From an uncultured Lachnospiraceae bacterium (GTDB lineage: Bacteria; Bacillota; Clostridia; Lachnospirales; Lachnospiraceae), in NCBI GenBank assembly GCA_910579935.1, contig CAJTVQ010000014.1, forward strand, positions 1-64,000: a stretch of 64,000 nucleotides of DNA. Reading direction: 5' to 3'. A model generated the notes under the pieces. That model saw nothing but the letters and a program-made list of their open reading frames with translations, had not been told where the DNA came from and did not search any database. The translations under genes and the position numbers were made by a program. Shown here piece after piece: positions 34,062-41,118 of this stretch (position 1 is the stretch's first letter; each line of letters opens with the position of its first letter).

Positions 34062-34586
34062 ATGTCGGAAGGTGATATAAGGCGGAAGAAGCTTCTTGAA
34101 ATCCTGCACGGCGGTCCGCTGCCCGTTTCGGGTACGGAGCTGGCGGGACGGCTGGGAGTAAGCAGACAGGTGATCGTTCAGGATATTGCCCTATTGCGTG
34201 CAACGGATAAAAATATTCTTTCTACGAATAAAGGATACATTCTGTTTACGGAAAAGCGGGACGGGCTGAAAAAACGGAGGACTTATAAGGTGAAGCATAA
34301 GGACGAGGAGATTCTGGACGAACTGAATGCGATAGTGGATCATGGCGGCAGAGTCCGTGATGTGGTCGTGGAGCATGAAATTTACGGACAGATTGCGGCG
34401 GACTTGATCATAAACAGCCGGATGGACGCGGAAACTTTTGTGAAGAAGGTGGAGGAGTACAGCACCAGTCCTTTGTGCCGTCTTACCGGAGGCATTCATT
34501 TTCATACGGTGGAAGCCGACACGGAGGAGGTTTTGGATCGGATTGAAAATGAATTAACTAAAAGAGGCTACTTGCTTTCCTGTTAA
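34062..34586 (+). CDS. niaR: Niacin-responsive transcriptional repressor NiaR (NadR/YrxA family)
   Basis: NiaR represses NAD biosynthesis and niacin transport genes when nicotinic acid is plentiful. Residues 5-60 form an HTH_11 domain (RRKKLLEILHGGPLPVSGTELAGRLGVSRQVIVQDIALL). The C-terminal 3H domain has its three histidines visible in DELNAIVDHGG, VVEHEIYG and GGIHFHTVE. Length of 174 aa is standard. It lies directly before a membrane transporter-like gene that has a matching operator, suggesting a local regulon. Confidence 0.92.
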   Translation: MSEGDIRRKKLLEILHGGPLPVSGTELAGRLGVSRQVIVQDIALLRATDKNILSTNKGYILFTEKRDGLKKRRTYKVKHKDEEILDELNAIVDHGGRVRDVVVEHEIYGQIAADLIINSRMDAETFVKKVEEYSTSPLCRLTGGIHFHTVEADTEEVLDRIENELTKRGYLLSC

Positions 34587-34605
34587 AAGTGTGATATCCT
34601 TGCTC

Positions 34606-34630
34606 TTGTCTGACAAGACAGCTGTCAATA
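34606..34630 (+). promoter_or_regulatory. NiaR-box-like operator ahead of the PTS-IIC-like gene
   Basis: The stretch contains TGACAAGACAGCTGTCA (34611-34627). On the opposite strand this reads TGACAGCTGTCTTGTCA, close to the ACAG-TGTCTTGACA type sites I recall for Firmicutes NiaR. It lies in the 127-bp gap between niaR and the transporter gene. The match is from memory and was not scored. Confidence 0.5.
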
Positions 34631-34713
34631 CACAATATGCCGGGAAAAGGAAGGCATCGTTACTATGAGCGGCTGAAAGCCGTGAATGACAGCAAGGCAT
34701 CGAAAGGAGCGGG

Positions 34714-35790
34714 ATGATAGAAATGGAAAAAGTAAAGAAGATACTCAACGAGATATTTATCGACGGACTGGGAGGAATGGCCTCAGGGCTGTTTGCGACC
34801 CTGATCATCGGGACGATTATCCAGCAGGTAGGGAATCTGATACCGGGAAGCGCAGGAGAATATCTGTTCATGATGGGAAAAGTGGCGGCTGCCGTAACCG
34901 GCGCAGGAATCGGATGCGGAGTGGCCGTGAAACTGAAAGAAAGTCCTCTTGTAACCTTATCGGCGGCTACTACCGGTATGGTAGGAGCTTTTGCCAGCAA
35001 GATCATTGCGGGTACGGTACTGGCAGACGGCGCTATGGTCTTTGCCGGACCGGGTGAACCTTTGGGAGCATTTATTGCGGCGATGGTTGGTATCTATGTG
35101 GGACGGCTTGTGTCCGGCAGGACTAAAGTGGATATCCTGGTAACGCCTTTTTTGTGCATTGTCAGCGGTTCGGCGGTGGGACTGGTTTTGGGACCTCCGA
35201 TCTCATCGTTTATGGCATGGCTTGGCTCCATCATCAACTGGGGAACGATACAGGCACCTTTCCTGATGGGAATTATCGTATCCGTGCTGATGGGAATGAT
35301 ACTGACACTGCCGATCAGTTCCGCGGCGCTCGGCATTATCCTTGGCCTGAACGGAATTGCCGCAGGGGCGGCCACGGCAGGCTGCTGTGCAAATATGATA
35401 GGATTTGCAGTGGCTTCGTTTCGGGAAAATAAATTCAACGGACTGCTGGCACAGGGGCTGGGAACCAGTATGCTGCAGATAGGAAATATTGTGAAAAAGC
35501 CGGTTATCTGGCTTCCGGCCATTATTGCCAGCGCCGTTTTGGGCCCGGTTTCGACCATGGTTTTCAAAATGACCAATAATCCGACGGGCTCGGGTATGGG
35601 TACGGCCGGGCTGGTGGGACAGATCAATGCTTATCAGACGATGGTGGAAGGCGGCATGTCTTCTGTGTCGGTGCTGCTGCAAATCGGTCTTATGCATTTT
35701 ATCCTGCCTGCCGTTATCGCCCTGGCTGTTTCCGAATTCATGCGCAGAAAGAAGTGGATTCAGGATGGGGATATGGAATTAAAGGTGTAA
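34714..35790 (+). CDS. PTS EIIC_2-type membrane protein, candidate niacin-linked transporter
   Basis: A 358-residue polytopic membrane protein with about 9-10 hydrophobic segments. Blocks such as LGGMASGLFATLIIGTIIQQ, GAGIGCGVAVKL, GPPISSFMAWLG, LPISSAALGIILGLNGIAAGAATAGCCANMIGFA and NNPTGSGMGTAGLVGQ fit the PTS_EIIC_2 family. There is no IIA or IIB gene nearby, so classical phosphotransfer is doubtful. The niaR neighbour and the intervening operator suggest control by niacin and perhaps transport of a pyridine compound. That substrate is inference. GGAG is 4 nt before ATG 34714. Confidence 0.75.
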   Translation: MIEMEKVKKILNEIFIDGLGGMASGLFATLIIGTIIQQVGNLIPGSAGEYLFMMGKVAAAVTGAGIGCGVAVKLKESPLVTLSAATTGMVGAFASKIIAGTVLADGAMVFAGPGEPLGAFIAAMVGIYVGRLVSGRTKVDILVTPFLCIVSGSAVGLVLGPPISSFMAWLGSIINWGTIQAPFLMGIIVSVLMGMILTLPISSAALGIILGLNGIAAGAATAGCCANMIGFAVASFRENKFNGLLAQGLGTSMLQIGNIVKKPVIWLPAIIASAVLGPVSTMVFKMTNNPTGSGMGTAGLVGQINAYQTMVEGGMSSVSVLLQIGLMHFILPAVIALAVSEFMRRKKWIQDGDMELKV

Positions 35791-35836
35791 AATTTAAAAA
35801 AATTTAAACATTTATTACCAAATTATTAAATAAAGT

Positions 35837-35866
35837 TGTGTTTCATAAGTCACTTGTGGTAAAATA
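35837..35866 (+). promoter_or_regulatory. Candidate promoter of the M23-like/bactofilin pair
   Basis: TTGTGT (35837-35842), an 18-bp spacer and TAAAAT (35861-35866), upstream of GGAGG and ATG 35895. Confidence 0.45.
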
Positions 35867-35894
35867 GATAGAGTTACTGGAGGTGACTTATGAT

Positions 35895-36671
35895 ATGAAG
35901 CTTAATTTGCGGAAAAGTAAAACCAGTTATACAGTCATGATAATGTCCGATTCTGCTAAGAAGCATCATAGGGAATTCCACATCAGGGCAGGGGCGGTAG
36001 GGGCCGTTACGATTTTTGCCTTTGCATTGTTTGTAGCCGCCATCTGTTATGTGGTGTACAGTTCCATCACCTTATCCGATTCTATGGAGCGCAGCAAGAG
36101 GCAGCTGGACCAGATTGCCCAGATAAAAGAGTCGAATGAGCAGCTTCAGCTGGAAAAGAAAGAATTGGAAGGGCAGATAGCGGAGCTGGAGGATACGATT
36201 TCCATCCTGAGCGATACCGTAAACCAGAAAGTGGAGGCGGAACAGGCCATGGAAGCGGAAATTGCGGAAGAACATATGCCGAAAGGCTTTCCTATGAACG
36301 GTACGGCGCAGATCAGGGACGGGGAGACGGATGATGGCGGAGACGATGCATCGGAAATGCGTGCGGACGAAGAGCGGAAAGAAGTGATCTTTACCGCTGC
36401 GGCAGGCACGAATGTGATCACATCCGGTGCGGGTACCGTGCTGTCTGTAAGTGAAGATGCGGATTACGGAAATCTCATCAGCATCGATCATGGTAACGGA
36501 TATGTTTCCATGTACCGCAACGGAGGCAATCCAATGGTCAAGGAAGGCAACGAAGTGATAAGAGGAGCCATTTTGTATGTAATCGATGACGAAAATACGG
36601 ATACCGGTTACAGCATCCGCAAGGATGATACATATGTGGATCCGATGGATTTAATCGAAATCAACGGATAA
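35895..36671 (+). CDS. Membrane-anchored coiled-coil protein with degenerate M23 (LytM) domain
   Basis: A 258-residue protein. A basic cytoplasmic start is followed by one membrane segment (about 36-58), a coiled coil (about 65-120, ending QIAELEDTISILSDTVNQK) and an acidic linker. The C-terminal domain has VITSGAGTVLSVSEDADYGNLISIDHGNGYVSMYRNGG, the M23 fold pattern. The usual zinc ligands of the HxxxD motif and the second HxH are missing or partial; only the DHGNG histidine remains. It is therefore probably non-enzymatic, like EnvC-type activators. It precedes a bactofilin gene by 15 bp, a pairing known from bactofilin-M23 modules. Confidence 0.8.
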   Translation: MKLNLRKSKTSYTVMIMSDSAKKHHREFHIRAGAVGAVTIFAFALFVAAICYVVYSSITLSDSMERSKRQLDQIAQIKESNEQLQLEKKELEGQIAELEDTISILSDTVNQKVEAEQAMEAEIAEEHMPKGFPMNGTAQIRDGETDDGGDDASEMRADEERKEVIFTAAAGTNVITSGAGTVLSVSEDADYGNLISIDHGNGYVSMYRNGGNPMVKEGNEVIRGAILYVIDDENTDTGYSIRKDDTYVDPMDLIEING

Positions 36672-36686
36672 GTTAAGGAGGAGAGT

Positions 36687-37112
36687 ATGTTGGGAAGAAA
36701 GACTACCGAACAGGTAAACGCGAAAATAGGAAGCATCATAGGTGCGGATATGATTGTGGAAGGTAATATCAAGGCCACCGAAGCAATCCGTGTGGAAGGA
36801 AACGTGAAGGGTGACGTGAGTTCGGAAGGAACGCTGGTGATCAGTTCCACGGGCAAAGTGATAGGGAATATCAAAGGAAACAATATCATGATAGCCGGAA
36901 CCATCGAAGGAGACTTGTTCTCAGGCGGAAGGACAGAAGTAGCTTCCACGGGAAGGATCATCGGCAATATCCGCACGAAGAGCCTGATCGTGGACGAAAA
37001 TGCAGTATTCCAGGGTCAGTGTACCATGAATCCGGACGGCAGCGCATCGGCACCGCGCGCGATACCGATGGCATCGAAGAAATCGGATGACGGTGATGGA
37101 GACGAAGACTAA
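36687..37112 (+). CDS. Bactofilin
   Basis: A 141-residue polymer-forming cytoskeletal protein with the right-handed beta-helix repeats of the bactofilin (DUF583) core: GADMIVEGNIKATEAIRVEGNVKGDVSSEG, VIGNIKGNNIMIAGTIEGDLFSGG and TGRIIGNIRTKSLIVDE. The core covers about residues 15-115, with short polar ends. It likely recruits or positions the upstream membrane protein for local cell-wall remodelling. AAGGAGGAG precedes the start. Confidence 0.92.
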   Translation: MLGRKTTEQVNAKIGSIIGADMIVEGNIKATEAIRVEGNVKGDVSSEGTLVISSTGKVIGNIKGNNIMIAGTIEGDLFSGGRTEVASTGRIIGNIRTKSLIVDENAVFQGQCTMNPDGSASAPRAIPMASKKSDDGDGDED

Positions 37113-37154
37113 GGCAGAAAAGTTCCGGAAAAGAATACGGAAGCGGACGGGTTT

Positions 37155-37205
37155 AACGGCCCGGCGGCACCGGCAGGGAGCAGAACCTGACGGCGCCGTT
37201 TTTTC
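37155..37205 (+). terminator. Probable terminator after the bactofilin gene
   Basis: AACGGC (37155-37160) pairs with GCCGTT (37195-37200), followed by a T6 tract. The ACGGCGCCGT segment is itself self-complementary. The stem is short for the loop size, so confidence is moderate. Confidence 0.45.
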
Positions 37206-37212
37206 TTACATT

Positions 37213-37329
37213 ATGATTTTTGCACGGTGCAATCCAGTACCCGCTGTAAGCAGCGGGATATTGGACTTTCGCGGCAGCTGTCAGATGTGTATGCAGGTAT
37301 GCCGCCCGGACTGTTGCCCGTGGGGATAA
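37213..37329 (+). CDS. Possible six-cysteine micropeptide (38 aa)
   Basis: ATG 37213 opens a 38-residue frame ending in SCQMCMQVCRPDCCPWG. Cysteines are at positions 6, 23, 26, 30, 34 and 35. The pattern resembles metal-binding or ribosomally made modified peptides, but I know no family match. There is no Shine-Dalgarno sequence ahead of it, and it coincides with a well-formed RNA fold (37223-37322). It may therefore be a chance frame through a structured RNA. Confidence 0.25.
   Translation: MIFARCNPVPAVSSGILDFRGSCQMCMQVCRPDCCPWG
37223..37322 (+). ncRNA. Three-way-junction RNA fold upstream of the lipoprotein sortase
   Basis: P1 pairs CACGGTGCAA (37223-37232) with TTGCCCGTG (37314-37322) with one bulge. 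P2 pairs TCCA with TGGA (37262-37265) and CCCGCTG with CAGCGGG around a TAAG loop. P3 pairs GCGGCA (37271-37276) with TGCCGC (37300-37305). Together they make a closed three-helix junction of 100 nt. It does not match a riboswitch class I know. It lies 60 bp before the sortase lipoprotein start. Confidence 0.45.
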
Positions 37330-37383
37330 GCGGATGCAGAAGATAGGAAAAACAAGGAAAGACAGGAAAAAGGGATGTGGAAC

Positions 37384-38223
37384 ATGAATAGGGTGAATGG
37401 AATAAACGGATTAGGCGGGAAGGAAAGAAAAGCAGCCCGGATGCTGGCGGCGATGGCATTGCTGTTCGCGGTATTCGCCGGATGCGGAAGTCAGGGAGCG
37501 GAAAGCGGTACATCTGGTACGGAACGTGCGGCGAGTGGGGGAAATCCGTCGGAGGAGAATACGGAAACCCGGCAGCCGCAGACGGGACTTTTATATGAAA
37601 CGGCGGAGGACGGACATATCGATTTCGAAGCGCTGAAAGCTGAGAATCCGGATATTTTTGCATGGCTGTATGTACCGGGTACGGATATAGATTATCCGGT
37701 GCTGCAAAGTCCGGTGTCCGACGACTTTTATAAAACCCATACGGCGGACGGAAAGGAAGGCGCTGCCGGAGCGCTTTATACGGAAATGCCGAACATGATG
37801 AATCTGTGCGATTTCAATACGATCATCCATGGCAGGGATGATGAAGAAGGCAGTCTGTTTGAAGACCTGCATTTATTTGAGAATCCGGATTTTTTCACGG
37901 AGCATGAGAAGTTTTATCTGTATCTGCCTGATAATGTGCTGACATATGAAATATTTGCGGCATATTATGACGAAGGCAGCGATATTCTGCGCCGGTATGA
38001 TTATACGACTTATGAAGGCTGTGACAGTTATCTGAAACAGATGTATGGACTGCGGGAAATGGGAAAGAATCAGAGAGAGGGGTGGGATGACCTGACTCCT
38101 TATCATTTTCTCGTGACACTGGACGGGTGTACCGCAGATGACAGACAATATGTAGTATGCGGCGCCCTGACGGGAGATGCGGCAGGCAATATCAACCGGG
38201 TGATTCTTGACTGGGAGGAGTGA
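37384..38223 (+). CDS. Class B sortase-like lipoprotein
   Basis: A 279-residue protein with a signal peptide ending LLFAVFAGC, whose lipobox cysteine is C34, followed by a Gly/Ser/Thr-rich linker. The sortase domain starts near residue 85 with FEALKAENPDIFAWLYVPGTDIDYPVLQS, a clear class B pattern. Catalytic residues are present: H149 in TIIHGRDD, C249 in TLDGC (usual form TLSTC) and R254. Lipid anchoring is unusual for a sortase, which normally has a membrane helix. ATG 37384 fits the ribosome site better than ATG 37375. Its substrate may be among the surface proteins downstream. Confidence 0.82.
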   Translation: MNRVNGINGLGGKERKAARMLAAMALLFAVFAGCGSQGAESGTSGTERAASGGNPSEENTETRQPQTGLLYETAEDGHIDFEALKAENPDIFAWLYVPGTDIDYPVLQSPVSDDFYKTHTADGKEGAAGALYTEMPNMMNLCDFNTIIHGRDDEEGSLFEDLHLFENPDFFTEHEKFYLYLPDNVLTYEIFAAYYDEGSDILRRYDYTTYEGCDSYLKQMYGLREMGKNQREGWDDLTPYHFLVTLDGCTADDRQYVVCGALTGDAAGNINRVILDWEE

Positions 38224-38405
38224 AAAACGTATCGGTTTCTGTACAGTAAATCAATATGAACTTGCATATCAATTAAATTCATGATATTATTCTGGCTTTT
38301 CGCCAAAGATTCAAGCAGCTTTTTACAGAATAACAAGGTGCGGGCAGGGGAAAAGTCAATCTTCCTGTCTGCAGTATAGTACGGGAGGAAGAGATTGGAA
38401 GAATA

Positions 38406-38428
38406 CCAGGCTTACCCTGGCATTTTTT
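38406..38428 (+). terminator. Weak terminator after the sortase lipoprotein
   Basis: CCAGG and CCTGG form a 5-bp stem with a CTTAC loop, followed by CA and six T residues. The rest of 38224-38537 shows no gene. Confidence 0.4.
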
Positions 38429-38537
38429 GAAACAGACAGTGTGAAAAAAATCCGCGTCATGAGAATCGAATCGGGAAGCGGGGAAGGAAACCGTTCAAAT
38501 AAGGGCAGGGCATTTGACAGGCAAAGGAGAGAAGATC

Positions 38538-39716
38538 ATGAATATAGCATTTATTCCCGTAAGAGGAGGCAGCAGCTCCATTACGCTTAAAAATATCAAA
38601 CCAATATGCGGGAAGCCGCTGGTATATTGGGCGGTAAAAGCGGCATGTGAGTGCCGGGACATCGATTTCGTCTATGTTGCGACTGACAGTGATGTAATCC
38701 GGAAAACAGTGGAAGGATTCCGAACAGCGGAATCCGGCGGAATATGGGATAAGATCAGGGTGATTGGCCGTTCCGCAGAATCGGCCACGGATACGGCATC
38801 CACGGAAACAGCCATGCTGGAGTTTGCCGAAAATTATGAATTTGACAGCATTGCACTGGTGCAGGCTACTTCACCGATGCTGAAAGCGGCGGATATCGAA
38901 GGCGGATTTACGCTTTTCCGTTCGCCGGAAACAGACAGTGTATTGTCCGTGGTACGTCAGCGGCGTTTTGTATGGAAGAAAGAGGAATCCGGGAGAGCCG
39001 TTCCCGCCAATTATGACATTTTCCGTCGGCCGAGACGGCAGGAGTTTGAAGGATTTCTTATGGAAAACGGGGCCTTCTATATCACTTCCAGAAATAATCT
39101 GCTGCAGCACAAAAACCGCATATCCGGCAATATAAAAACATATGAGATGGCGGAAGATTCCGCTTTTGAGATGGATGAGCCGGGTGACTGGATCATTATT
39201 GAGGCGCTGATGAAAAAGAACGGATTGGCAGAAGGGGGAAAGGAAGCTGTACCGCAGGTCAAAATGTTCCTGACGGATTGCGACGGCTGCCTGACGGACG
39301 GCGGGATGTATTATTCCGAGCAGGGCGACGAACTGAAGAAGTTCAATACAAAGGACGGCATGGGACTTTCATTCCTGAGGGAAAAAGGGATTCTGACAGG
39401 GATCGTTACAGGAGAGAATGTCGAACTGAACAGACGCCGCGCAGAAAAGCTGAAACTGGATATCTATAAGCCCGGCTGTAAAGACAAGGCTGCCATCATA
39501 ACAGAATTGTGCAGACAGTATCGGATTGACCCGGAAAATGTGGTCTATGTGGGAGACGATGTAAATGATCTGGAGGTGATCCGGATGGTCGGCTTCGGAT
39601 GCTGCCCTGCGGACGCCGTCCCTGTGGTGAAAGCAGCGGCAAAGTATATTTCTGCCGCCAAAGGAGGAGAGGGCGTGATCAGGGAGGTTATTGATAAGAT
39701 CCTGCCATACATATAG
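38538..39716 (+). CDS. CMP-nonulosonate (sialic-acid-type) cytidylyltransferase fused to a KdsC-like HAD phosphatase
   Basis: Residues 1-225 are an N-acylneuraminate cytidylyltransferase: AFIPVRGGSSSITLKNIKPI, LVYWAVKAA, VATDSDVI, VQATSPMLKAADIEGG and ENGAFYI. Residues 240-392 are a HAD phosphatase of the KdsC type with the nucleophile motif FLTDCDGCLTDGG (D247, D249), KKFNTKDGMGL and VVYVGDDVNDLEVI. Such fusions would dephosphorylate a 9-phosphate nonulosonate and then activate it with CTP. No synthase or epimerase genes are nearby. AAGGAGAG precedes ATG 38538; an earlier ATG would add 8 residues. It lies in the surface-protein island and may supply a sugar for surface glycans. Confidence 0.87.
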   Translation: MNIAFIPVRGGSSSITLKNIKPICGKPLVYWAVKAACECRDIDFVYVATDSDVIRKTVEGFRTAESGGIWDKIRVIGRSAESATDTASTETAMLEFAENYEFDSIALVQATSPMLKAADIEGGFTLFRSPETDSVLSVVRQRRFVWKKEESGRAVPANYDIFRRPRRQEFEGFLMENGAFYITSRNNLLQHKNRISGNIKTYEMAEDSAFEMDEPGDWIIIEALMKKNGLAEGGKEAVPQVKMFLTDCDGCLTDGGMYYSEQGDELKKFNTKDGMGLSFLREKGILTGIVTGENVELNRRRAEKLKLDIYKPGCKDKAAIITELCRQYRIDPENVVYVGDDVNDLEVIRMVGFGCCPADAVPVVKAAAKYISAAKGGEGVIREVIDKILPYI

Positions 39717-39730
39717 GAAAATAAAAAAAA

Positions 39731-39803
39731 TTTGAAAAAAGTTCAAAAATTTGCTACAATATATTGATAAAAGACTTGCATTAATTTCAAGGTATAGTAA
39801 AAT
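39731..39803 (+). promoter_or_regulatory. AT-rich promoter region of sortase B
   Basis: Two candidate sites are visible. One is TTTGAA (39731-39736), 18 bp and TACAAT (39755-39760) with TGC ahead of the -10. The other is TTGCAT (39776-39781), 16 bp and TAAAAT (39798-39803). Either could drive srtB and the long gene behind it. Confidence 0.45.
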
Positions 39804-39860
39804 ATAATATATGTGCGATATCGAAATCGGAGGAGAACGCATATATATATTGAAAGGAAC

Positions 39861-39885
39861 GGTTGAAAACCCTTGATTTTCAACC
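39861..39885 (+). other. 5' leader hairpin of sortase B
   Basis: GGTTGAAAA (39861-39869) pairs perfectly with TTTTCAACC (39877-39885), ending 6 nt before the AAAGGAG ribosome site. It may affect mRNA stability or ribosome access. Confidence 0.5.
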
Positions 39886-39907
39886 CGGTAAAAAGGAGAA
39901 GTGAAAC

Positions 39908-41089
39908 ATGGCGGAAGGTCATACGGTCGAAGGACGGCAGTTCCGTACGAAAGCAGATTATGAGGCCGCATTGCGTGATAAGAAGAAGATAGACGCGATC
40001 AAAGCAAAAACAAACCTCAATGATCCGCAGGATGTATTGGCGTTGTATGAGCAGATGCGGGGGGGAACTTACCGGTTTGAATCCATGGTCGGCAACGATT
40101 TTGATGACCTGATATACGAACTGGCGGAGAAGTATAAGAAAACGGGAACAGATCCGTCCGGAAAACAGGCGAAAGCCAGGGGGAAGGTGCGCAAGGGCAA
40201 AAAGAAGGAACCTGCGGACGGGGAAAAGATTTCGCTGGAAGACTTTGACAAGGATATGCAGAAAGAGATCACTGCCCAGCTGAAAGCCAGGGACAGGCGC
40301 AGAAAATGGCTGGTGGCGTTGTGCAGCGCCGGCGCGATATTCGGATTCGGGTATTTTATTACATATTATTATGTGGCGGAGCGCACGGAAGCTGGTTATG
40401 AGGAACTGGCGAGCCTGAAGAACAGTGAGATCCTGGCTGAGCCGGTTAACAGCAGTGAGGAAAAAAAAGTCATCGTGGTACGGGGGGAACAGGAGGAAAT
40501 TGTGCTCCCTGATATACTGGATGAATATAAAACTTTATATAATAAGAATAAAAAACTAATCGGATGGCTGAAAATTGACGATACAATAATAGACTATCCC
40601 GTTATGCAGACTTCGAACAACGAATATTACCTGACCCACAATTTCAATCAGGAGAAGGACAACAACGGCAGTATTTTTATGGATACGGAATGTGTGGCAT
40701 ATCCGAGGAGCCAGAACCTGATCCTGTACGGGCACCATATGAAGTCGGGAAAGATGTTTGGGGATTTGGAAAAATATGCAAAAGAGTCCTATTATCAGAA
40801 ACACAGCGTCATCCAGTTTGACACGATATATGAGAAGGGCGTTTATCAGGTTATGTATGTGTTTCGGGCGAGGGTACTGAAAGAAAATGAGATCGCTTTT
40901 AAATATTATCAGTTTATAGAAGCCAATTCGGGAGAGGAATTCAATTCCTACATGAACGAAATGGCGGAAATGTCCCTGTACGATACGGGTGTGACAGCCG
41001 AGTACGGAGATGAGCTTTTGACATTATCCACCTGCGACCATTCGCAGACCGACGGAAGGTTTGTCGTAGTGGCCAAAAGGATTCAGTGA
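39908..41089 (+). CDS. srtB: Class B sortase with long cytoplasmic N-terminus
   Basis: A transpeptidase that links surface proteins to peptidoglycan. The 393 residues comprise a charged cytoplasmic region (1-135), one membrane helix (about 137-160) and the sortase domain. The catalytic residues are H276 in LYGHHMKSGKMF, C376 in TLSTCDHS and R384 in DGRFVVVAKRI. The N-terminal region is longer than in classic SrtB and includes low-complexity Lys-rich sequence. It lies 29 bp before the giant leucine-rich-repeat gene, whose C-terminus has a sorting signal, so that protein is its probable substrate. Confidence 0.93.
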   Translation: MAEGHTVEGRQFRTKADYEAALRDKKKIDAIKAKTNLNDPQDVLALYEQMRGGTYRFESMVGNDFDDLIYELAEKYKKTGTDPSGKQAKARGKVRKGKKKEPADGEKISLEDFDKDMQKEITAQLKARDRRRKWLVALCSAGAIFGFGYFITYYYVAERTEAGYEELASLKNSEILAEPVNSSEEKKVIVVRGEQEEIVLPDILDEYKTLYNKNKKLIGWLKIDDTIIDYPVMQTSNNEYYLTHNFNQEKDNNGSIFMDTECVAYPRSQNLILYGHHMKSGKMFGDLEKYAKESYYQKHSVIQFDTIYEKGVYQVMYVFRARVLKENEIAFKYYQFIEANSGEEFNSYMNEMAEMSLYDTGVTAEYGDELLTLSTCDHSQTDGRFVVVAKRIQ

Positions 41090-41118
41090 CGACTTGTTTA
41101 CAATGGAGGAGAGTAGCA

